From positions 166,247-230,246 of the forward strand of contig CAXIPT010000020.1 of NCBI GenBank assembly GCA_964030475.1: 64,000 nucleotides of DNA, in the 5' to 3' direction. The position numbers and the translations under genes were made by a program. The notes under the pieces were generated by a model. That model saw only the letters and a list, made by a program, of their open reading frames with translations. It did not search any database and was not told the DNA's origin. Below are positions 55,986-64,000 of the stretch, piece by piece (position 1 is the stretch's first letter; each line of letters starts with the position of its first letter). This stretch comes from Tethya wilhelma. Its lineage: Eukaryota; Porifera; Demospongiae; Tethyida; Tethyidae.

Positions 55986-57659
55986 AAGCAATGACGCGGC
56001 TGCAGTTTAGTGGCCTTTTGAGTTTCCTAGGAGTGACTGCGAACGGGACATAAATTGTTTAGCATGGCAAGAATGCTGGAAAAAGACTTTTTGTACCTTT
56101 GTATTCAACTTCAAAGCTAGCGAAGACATAGGCCATGCCTCTTGAACAGCGTTTTGATCGACAGGTTAAAGATTGAGACTGAACATTGAACTGGAACAAC
56201 TGGTTGTGTGTGGCTGGTAAGTATCTGCTGTCACATTATGATTCTTTACTTAGTCTTCTTTTTTTCCATCGTCTTCTATTCGTTGCTGTCTCAGAGCTTC
56301 TAGACTAGCAAAAACTAAAAAACTGGTGCACGTGCATGACGCAATTTCAGATGTACGAGTCACTCACGCCTACCTCGCGTCTACCCTATAGGTCACTCGC
56401 ATGACATAAACATAGTGTATTAGCTGAAAGCTTCTCACTACTTCTGTTGAACAGAGAAGGCTTTCAGCCTAGCGTATACTTCCTGGTACACTGAACAGTT
56501 CCAAAAAAGATGATGGGGAAATTTTGTGAAAAATTGTCTCAAGGGCCAAGATTCGACACAAATAACATATGATGAGCGTTCTCTGAACTTGATGCTAGCT
56601 GTAGATGTAGACCATTACTTTTACTTTCTGTGTTGTGTTGGCTACTGCAGTTTTTTAGTGCCGTTTTTGTTGCTCTAGCCTTTTACCCAGGCTCCACCCT
56701 CCCCAACTGAAAATTGGGGAAGGAGAGAGCCTGGGAGCTTATGTCACGCACGTAAATTCAATTTTAATCATCGTGGGTAGAATAGACCGCAATCCACGTG
56801 CTATTCTAGAATTTTCCAGGGAGTTTAGCGGCAAAGAGCAAAGACTCTGTTGATGCCTAGGATTTTTAGCCATTGCTCATGTTATAGCAGTCTTACTAGC
56901 ATCTATTTAGCATCGATATATCTTATAGTAGCTAATATCAAGCTAGTTCTCTAATATTTACAGTAGCATACAGTTCAAACGCCTAGTTCAACTAAAACAA
57001 ATAATAAAAGCACCGTGGTGCATAACCCTCGGCGTGTGTGTGTGTTGTGTATCTACTTGTTGTGTATCTACTTACGTTATCAGTGGATGATTGTGCTAGT
57101 TGTATTGTTTGAGCTGCCTGAATAGCTACTAGTATCATCACTATGAGTCATATACCATGTGGCCTATTATAAGCCATGCTCATTGGCATGTTCATAGCAC
57201 TCCACTTAGTGAAGCAAACATCTCTGCTATGACTAGATGTATATATCCACAGGTTGAGCACAAATAAACTTACCAAACGCTGATTAGCTAGCTGCAGACA
57301 CTGTGAAACAGCCTTAAAGCTTCCAGTCAACTACACTGCGTGGCCATGTGGACGATCACATGCACATTAAATGGTAGGCGTGGCGTACAAATGGTCACAT
57401 GAAAAACAGCGATTCTCAGCAACTAGACAGTTTCAGGTAAAAAGCCAAGTTAAATTTTTAGAAAATTCAATTTACTTTGTGTACATATCGCTACTTCAAC
57501 ACTTACTGCCAGCATTCTTCAGATTTTCACGGAACAGACACACACACACACACACACAAACAGACTACAGTAACCCTCGCGCAGACACCGAGGGTTAACT
57601 ACAGACAGAAAAACACAGCATAGACAACAACCGGGCTACTTTTTGAAGTTATGTTTCAG
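55986..57659. other. long stretch without supported gene
   Basis: Apart from the M-family copy, it holds (CA)n at about 57538-57557 and text at 56440-56500 (ACTTCTGTTGAACAGAGAAG) resembling 55437-55490. No convincing ORF. Confidence 0.4.
56684..56760. repeat. M-family foldback, second copy
   Basis: CCCAGGCTCCACCC and GGAGAGAGCCTGGGAGC, followed by TATGTCACGCACGTAAATT. Confidence 0.7.
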
Positions 57660-57679
57660 AATGTAAGCCTACCTTGGCA

Positions 57680-57784
57680 TTTTGTTCAAGTGCCGCTAAA
57701 GTTTTCTCTCCTGCTCGCTCTTGCCATACGTGGACTCTGAAGACTCTAAATACGTGGGCAGTCCAATCACCTGATTTTGCTGTG
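57680..57784 (-). CDS. candidate exon next to T5, unknown
   Basis: Minus strand, between GCGCACAG and a GTAGGC donor. The open frame reads SGDWTAHVFRVFRVHVWQER, then EKTLAALEQNAK. If real, T5 landed within ~10 bp of its 3' splice site. No family assigned. Confidence 0.25.
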
Positions 57785-57794
57785 CGCTCATTAA

Positions 57795-58370
57795 CTCTTT
57801 AGGGCCGGTAGACGGATTTATCCGCACGCGCGTATTCAACAATAGCGTAATCTGCGATTTTTCACATTTTTTTATTTTAAGCCATAGAGTTTGAGCTATG
57901 AGCTTTAGACTTGCTGTGCAGTTAGGCAAGGGAGCGCTCTACTAAAATACCAAGTAAGAGTCAGGTCTAATTAGTGGGAGGGGAGATATAGGCTTAAGAG
58001 TTCAAAGGTCGCGATTGCGGCGATATCGTGACCTTTGGTGCTAGCTATGGAGGTGCAGGGAGGCTTAGGCTATACCTGCATGCAAGCGCTTTTGCAGTGC
58101 TGCTCTTCAAGCTGAAAAAAAAGCCTAAAGTATGCAGGTCGTTTGGCGAACTTTGACCCCTTCCGTTTTTGCAAGCTTTTAAAGTTAATAAAAGCAAACC
58201 TAGAACTAATTAGATATAGCCATGGCTTAGTACAACCATAGCTAAGCTCAACTAGCTACAAAAGAGAGTGGCTAAGGCTAAAGTAAGAACAAAAATGTAT
58301 AAAAACCAAGGTTAATTAAATATTCATAAATTCTAATTAAGTATGCATAATAAATTTAGGCCCTAAAGAG
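57795..58370 (+). mobile_element. T5: T-family MITE, 576 bp
   Basis: The ends CTCTTTAGGGCC and GGCCCTAAAGAG are flanked by TTAA at 57791-57794 and 58371-58374. It is slightly shorter than T2-T4. Confidence 0.95.
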
Positions 58371-58623
58371 TTAAAACCGNGCTTGAGCGTTCGCTATTTA
58401 GTAGACAAACCAAACTTGAATGAATATGATCGTTTTTATGCTAAAATTCGAACTTGAAACATAGAACAGAGGCTGTCTGCAAAGAAAAGCAGCACCAACG
58501 ATGTGTTCTTGAGGTCTTCTGGAGTTTCTTTTTTTAAGTGCTGGAGTCTCTTTTCACAGGCTTGAGCAGAGGTCACGTGGGCCCAGGGTAATATGAAGGG
58601 GAAAACCGAAGGAAATATACATA

Positions 58624-59509
58624 TGTGAGGCTCCAAGGGAAAACCGGACGTTTGGGAAATTAGAGTGCGGTTTTAGTTTATTTCGCGTTTTTGCGCGATT
58701 TTTTTTTTACTACACGGATGCATTGCACTACATCTCAGCATGCTCCACGCAAAATTTTATGGGTGGAGCTGCTTCTGTTGCAGAGATATAGACCGTATTG
58801 TTAGCCCTGTTCAGTTTTATTTAGTTGCTAACACGGAGAACTGTTGCTATGCTGTGCAACAGACCGTAGTGAATATTAATGAGCTAGGCAGCTGCCACAA
58901 AAATGAATTGTTTATTCGATGTTCTCAGTGCTCTATAAGCTGACTGATCTCAGAATTTTGCTACAGCACAGGTAAGCTAAAGCTTTATACGTGCTTGTCT
59001 AATCCAAGCGCTTACATACAGTAGCTTTCTACTCGTAAGTATTGCCACTCCCTGTACGGCGATCGCGTACAGGTTATTTTAAGGCTTATTTTAGTTCTTG
59101 GAACTTATTGTACCTAGAATCTATCTCTCTGCTAGCAAGCGCTCACCTCCTTGAGTCCAGTAGCCGTCTCCTAGGTCTTCTTTCCTAGCTACTCGCTTCT
59201 CACTAAATAATTTTAGTCCCCACGTGGCTGGCTGTGGTAATATTCAGCATGTACTGTACATGATCTAATTAAGATGCGGAGAGTATACGGACCGCCCATA
59301 GTTTACATAGCAACAGGTTTACAACTGTTTTACCAGGAAGCCACGAGTGGAGGCAGGGCTGCTTGCAAGAGCTATATCTGGAAAACTACAACATCTATGC
59401 GCACCAAATTTTGATATGCGCTTCCTAGAAAGGCCTAGATACACATGGAATAGCTAACTCAAAATTCGCGGAAATTCCCAAACGTCCGGTTTTCGCTTGG
59501 AGCCTCACA
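58624..59509. mobile_element. G: 886-bp non-autonomous derivative of X
   Basis: The termini TGTGAGGCTCCAAGGG and CGCTTGGAGCCTCACA, followed by AAAACCGGACGTTTGGGAAA, are variants of the X ends. The left ~330 bp matches X 5' noncoding (GCATTGCACTACATCTCAGC, TTTTATGGGTGGAGCTGC) and the right ~270 bp matches X 3' noncoding (AAGCCACGAGTGGAGGCAGG). All coding sequence is missing. TA flanks both ends. Confidence 0.85.
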
Positions 59510-60103
59510 TATTTCTCTCGGTTTTTCACTAAAAACTGTATATTGCCCGCAGTTTTTCCCTTCGTCATGTTCTTCGCAATATACACTGTCAAAAAAACTT
59601 GTTAATACTATGGCTTCCCAGGATACAAGTGTATTTGTACACTGACTCTGAGTACTCCTGAGCATGAAAAGTGATGGCAATGAATTCTAAATAATACACA
59701 CCACATGTGTTTAGTGATCCATTTAGTGATCAGTATGTGTGGCCTCGAAAGCTGAGCACTCAGAGCGGTACAAAAGGCTCAGATCTTAATGTTTCACAAA
59801 ACTCAACTCTTCACAAAGCCAAAAGTATAATTTTGCATGATACTTCCGGTTTATGAACTTAGTATATTCAATTTGTTACGCACACTGAGGGCTCACTCTA
59901 TAAAATGGCTATGTGACTCAACAAAACTACAGGGAAATATCACATCCGATTCTGTACTCTGGTGAAGGCTTGGTCTATAGTTGAGCATGCCCCAACATTT
60001 TGTTAAACGGACAATTGAAAGTACACAACCATTCCTGAGGATAGTCAAAGTTAGCTGGAAGAAAGAGTCAGTGGATAGCCCCAGAGAAGATGTAGCGTTT
60101 TAA
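59510..60103. other. spacer without supported gene
   Basis: The text ACTCAACAAAACTACAGGGA at 59917-59936 is an inverted relative of 55215-55235. No gene seen. Confidence 0.4.
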
Positions 60104-61496
60104 CTAAAGGTCATATTTCTTCCGGTGAACTCCCGTGACACACGGACAGACAAACGGACACACACAACTTTGCTTATTATGACACACAGTCAAAATTTGT
60201 GCAAGGAAAACTGGAATTCCAAAAGGAATTTTTCTGACGGAGTAATTCTGTAAAAGCACTACAAAAAGATAATATTCGATTTTTCCATTCTTACAGCAAG
60301 AAGCACTAATTAATGATAAGTATCTTCGAGGTTGCCTAAGCGCTTTGAAAAGATTCTGCTTGTGTCCAGACTGCAATAGACCTTTTACATTACATCATTT
60401 TTGGGGTGTGGTTTTCATCGCAGCTGCCTTGCTGGTGTACAGCTAGAGTACAAAGTGAATGGCAGAACATGCTCTTTCTGGAATAAACACTTACTGCAGC
60501 GACAAGAGGTTGGTTCCAGGCAACTTTTGGTACTACTGCTGTGTTAGCTAAAACATATTAACTGATCGTTCAGCGTTCTAAACGCTAAGCTACTAAACCG
60601 GAATTCTCTGTACATTTCTCTGTATCACTAGCACCAATTAGCATACCGTACAGCGGGAAATTTTCGCTGGTCCAAATTTTCGTGGTATTGGTTGTTTCAG
60701 TAAGAAGTCAAATTTTTGACGGTTTAAATTTTCACGGAACGTTGATTGTTACAAACCGGAAGCATTATTACCAATGCATGCATTTAAAATTTCACAATTT
60801 TTTTTTTCGCGATCAGATCATGACCGCGAAAATCGCGAAAATTTGAACCCTGCGAAAATTTCCCGCTATAGGGTATTCATTAGCCTAATTTGTATATTCA
60901 TCTGTACACCAATTTCACCTATGTGACATCATATGAAAAAGGTCTATACGTTTGTCCCGAATTACCACACACGCGAAATTACACTGGTTTACTTTCTTGC
61001 AGGGATTCTGAACTGAAATTGGGATGAGGGGAATATAATTTTGCATCAACTCACCTCTTCAATCTTGCATCTTTTCACTGAGGGGGGCTCGGGATCGGGA
61101 GGAGGGGAGACTGACGTAGCTTCAGGGCTATATTAAAGGAAAGCAAAAACAATAACACCCAATACAACCTGGTGGCATTGGCTCCTACTAGCATAATTTT
61201 CCTTCACTAGATTTACCTGCCATCATTCCTTTCCGCAATTTCAGCTATGAAAGAGAATAAATGCATACTTCAATCCTTGATAATATATAATATCCACATC
61301 ATTTGGCCTGGGCTCTCCTAAAAAGAACGGACAGCGGGCAGACACGAGCACGAACTCTTTACTCTCATCCCTAGTTTTACGCCTTGCCGCTGTCCGTTAA
61401 TTCTTTTTGTAGGAGATCCACCAAAGTACAACTACATCTACGCTTACCCATAATCCACTTGTTCGACACTACGCAAGAGACGAGAAGTTCGTAGAC
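60104..61496 (-). CDS. candidate host gene, four exons visible, function unknown
   Basis: Minus strand. Exon 61448-61496 (between CTATCAG and GTAAGC), micro-exon 61217-61244 (AEIAERNDG), exon 61055-61127 (PEATSVSPPPDPEPPSVKR, then CKIEE, donor GTGAGT) and an exon starting at 60370 after TTGCAG (SGHKQNLFKALRQPRRYLSL). Phases agree from the 49-nt exon onward (VYELLVSCVVSNKWIM frame). Skipping the micro-exon is also in frame if the 49-nt exon is read in another phase, so alternative splicing or a wrong frame is possible. PSVKRCKIEE looks like a nuclear localisation signal. A possible start exon MALTFARITHEQ lies at 61991. The 3' end is uncertain because the open frame runs into repeat-like sequence by 60170. 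Confidence 0.45.
60652..60868. mobile_element. 217-bp mariner-like MITE
   Basis: TACAGCGGGAAATTTTCGC and GCGAAAATTTCCCGCTATA are inverted ends with TA on each side. The interior repeats AAATTTTCGCG motifs. The 60.4-61.1 kb intron of the candidate gene would contain it. Confidence 0.8.
61314..61415. repeat. ~100-bp hairpin
   Basis: CTCCTAAAAAGAACGGACAG and CTGTCCGTTAATTCTTTTTG plus TAGGAG are inverted ends. Confidence 0.75.
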
Positions 61497-62265
61497 CTGA
61501 TAGGATAGACTAAATTTTCATGCAGTCACTGTCCCAGATAAAATTGAAGCCAAGGCAAAAAAATCCCTATTTTTGTAATTTTATCTATAAATAGAAAACA
61601 TTCACTAAAATTTAATTAATTATACATTAATTAACTAACTAAAATTTAATTTCCTTTGAACTATACCTGAGTACATGTATACTCTGTCTGAGCTGCCGGA
61701 TGAACGTCCACGTGTTGAATTACAAGAATGTGTAGCGCGATAAACAAAGTGCACGTGAGCTCTACGGATAAATGTCACATGATTCAAAGGTGAGAGCTAG
61801 CGCTAATTAGAAAGAACGCTAAACGGCTCACATTGCTTTGTATGGCAAGTTTTGTTTCTCCAAGTTCCAAGAAGAGCAGCAAAGCGCTTTTTATATATTT
61901 TATTCGGGTTGGAGAGCTGAGCAGATTCGTCCAAGTCCTGTCCAATTTGCATTTTCTGTTCGTGAGTTATTCGCGCAAAAGTGAGTGCCAACTCAGCTCA
62001 GACAGAGTATAGATGAATATTGCCACTATTGGATCAAAAATCGGCTTGAAATGCCAAAATAAGCATAAGCGAAATCAATATAGGCATGATGGGTTGAAAG
62101 TATTAATTGCAGACTACACGTATAACTATAATAGAGGGTAGATCTAGAAGACCATTATGTTGAAGAAAAGACTGCATCTCAGAACATGCACGTAAATTCT
62201 CAAAATTATCTAGAGGGAGCATATGCCCTTTAACCACGACAACTAACNTACAGCACTAAAAAATG
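61497..62265. other. spacer, with one possible start exon
   Basis: Minus-strand ATG at 61991 opens 62 codons (MALTFARITHEQKMQIGQDL...). A GTGAGC donor lies at about 61833. It may be the first exon of the 60-61.5 kb gene, but phase does not match the next exon in its preferred frame. Confidence 0.3.
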
Positions 62266-62430
62266 TCCAGAATGCGCTAGAATGCACCTCAGCATAGCCA
62301 TTTTACCAAAATTTTCCTGGGGGAGCGCATGCCCCCAGACCCCCCTAGCGGACCGCCGCTATTGCGGCGGTGTGGGCTTCGCCCACAACTTAGCCCCCCC
62401 TTTCTATAATTTCTAGCTACGCCCCTGACT
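62266..62430. repeat. GC-rich dispersed repeat
   Basis: GGGGGAGCGCATGCCCCCAG, GACCGCCGCTATTGCGGCGG, GGGCTTCGCCC and TTTCTAGCTACGCCCCTGA. It looks like one end of a hAT-type or similar element common in invertebrate genomes (inference). Confidence 0.5.
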
Positions 62431-63507
62431 AATATCTTCCTACAACTATGACATTTAAAACAAACAAACAAACAAAATTTAATAATAAATAATAACTAGT
62501 TATACATACCCTGAGCATAGATAATACTAAACTGGACCTGGACCTGTTTCTGCCAATACCAGGCCTCATCAGCAGCACTGGGGCATGTATTTACATCCTA
62601 TAATAATTATGATGAGGAAATAGAATAAACAATAGCTGCAGATATACCTTAGCTTTCTGCCTGCTAAGAGACCGGATAGCAGAATATTTTCACAGGGTCA
62701 AAATTTTCATGTTTTCCCGCTCCTGTTCCTACAACAGTGAAACACATTAACCTAATACACATATCCAGTTACTGCTGAATTTGAAATTTACTAACTTCAG
62801 ATAGGTTTTATCATGAAAGTTTATGTATGTTCAGTAGAGTCCTCATGCATTATCATCCTCCTGAATCTCATTATCCACCTAAGTTACATGTATCCACTTG
62901 ATTGATCCAATTGATCATTATCCACTATTTTAACTTGCTAAAGTATATTTGCATTCACTTGAGCCTTCAAAATTTCTATGAATTGCACTTGTTTAGATAG
63001 CAAATGTCACGTAGATTCTTTGAGTGCTTTTATACAAAATTTTACCTCTTACACATTCAAAAGTTACACTTACATGTAAGTTCCATAGTTAAAGTACAGA
63101 CATTCTATTAACTAGACATGCAGTAGTAAAGCAAAACCACTCTACTTCCTGGGCTCAAGTGAATGGGATAGAAATGAAAGCACCTAAGGTGCCAAACCCT
63201 CCATGTTCTCATAATGCATGTATATTCAGGCAAGGATAATATCCATGATTCAGACAATCAACCAGACACAAACATATCATGTTCTTTTGTAGTTTTTGCC
63301 TTTCACTCAGGATCAGGTGCAATAACAGACAAAATGAAAACACCAAAGGTGCCTAACCCTCGGCGCAGTCCATGTATATAAGTTCAATGACCTGTAGGCT
63401 GTACTAGCTCTATAGCTAGCTACATATCAGTTCAATTTCGAGTCATAAACTGGTTAACAATAACATGCATGAACTTCACAAGTTCACTGTGACCATATAA
63501 TATTACA
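62431..63507. other. spacer without supported gene
   Basis: Holds the second copy of the 54195-54290 repeat (63180-63270). Nothing else is recognised. Confidence 0.45.
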
Positions 63508-64000
63508 AGTGAAAAAAACATTAAAATGTAATGAGACATAGGAATGGCCAGATCGTAAAAAAGAAAGCAAACAAGATGGAATGGCTGTTTGAGTGTGTGC
63601 AGAATCATTCCTGTGTGGGCTGCATGTAGTACTCTCTTCCCATGGTGGGTTCCTCATGTTGCCCATAGGAATAATTCTTTACACACTGAAACAGCCATTC
63701 CATCTTGTTTGCTTTCTTTTTTACGATTTGGCCATTCCTATGTCTCATTACATTTTCAATGTTTTTTTCACTTGTTTGTTCTCATTTTTTCATAATTCTA
63801 CTCACATTTGAGTTTGTGTGTATATGGTAGTTACTTGTACACTAACAGCACGGATATTATAGCTTATGTTATAATCTATGCTATCAGTATAAAGTCATGG
63901 TGAAGCATCTCAGGAGGCTGGAGCTGTATCTGACAAAATTTACTTGCTTTGCTCATCTTCTTATAATGACAACTATGTAACAAAGTAGTCTCTTTCACCT
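63508..64000 (+). mobile_element. P7: P-family element, runs off the window
   Basis: Hairpin at 63508-63768 (CAAGATGGAATGGCTGTTTG arms), then the P interior with CACATTTGAGTTTGTGTGTA and CTTCTTATAATGACAACTAT as in P3 and P4. Confidence 0.8.

Noticed and set aside
13310..57929. clusters of repeated sequence considered as a CRISPR array or satellite
   Set aside because: Repeats are hundreds of bp long, have inverted termini and target duplications, and lack regular short-repeat/spacer spacing.

Overview
The window looks like draft assembly from an early-branching metazoan, most likely a sponge of the Amphimedon type. This is an inference from AT-rich sequence, short introns (about 50-110 nt) with GT-AG and some GC-AG ends, many (CA)n tracts and dense nested MITEs. 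No ribosomal or other taxonomic marker is present, so the assignment is tentative. There is no bacterial-style operon, CRISPR array or phage region.

The dominant component, from about 1.3 to 46 kb, is one large DNA-transposon family, here called X. Its ends begin TGTGACGTGTCAAGCG. It is present as copies A (1299-6548, +), B (12940-19957, +), C (20817-28318, +), F1 (31386-36358, -), F2 (36502-40265, -) and D/E (42249-46110, inverted junction then -). A short deletion derivative G lies at 58624-59509. X carries two genes. Gene 1 has ten exons and encodes roughly 830 aa, with SFDMAQQ, HADNC and APDWCFGLF motifs and a C-terminal CCHC zinc knuckle; it resembles the DUF7869-type putative transposases of cnidarians and sponges. 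ORF2 has six exons and encodes 237 aa in copy B, with a hypervariable, in-frame SPTLPPPG repeat. Every gene 1 copy here is broken, whereas ORF2 in copy B reads through intact.

The X copies are host to other elements, and comparing copies gives empty and filled sites. Inserted elements are: TTAA-flanked MITE families T (five copies), W (two) and S (two); an 8-bp-TSD element U carrying a Ulp1-like protease/PHD pseudogene; element V carrying a P2X7 intracellular (ballast) domain pseudogene; palindromic families Z and Y with CTCAG ends; a TATTA-flanked element; and a ~1-kb family P with a terminal hairpin and an internal (GAA)n tract. Two Ty3/gypsy pol fragments are also present, at 28.5 kb (-) and 40.3-41.1 kb (+).

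From 46 to 64 kb the sequence is mostly non-coding, with scattered foldbacks, (GT)n-linked repeats, a tRNA-Thr-like sequence (50088-50163, -) and a few candidate host exons, best supported at 61.0-61.5 kb (-). Single N positions and one 71-N gap coincide with abrupt junctions, and a ~0.93-kb near-perfect duplication flanks the 71-N gap, so parts of the layout may be assembly artefacts.
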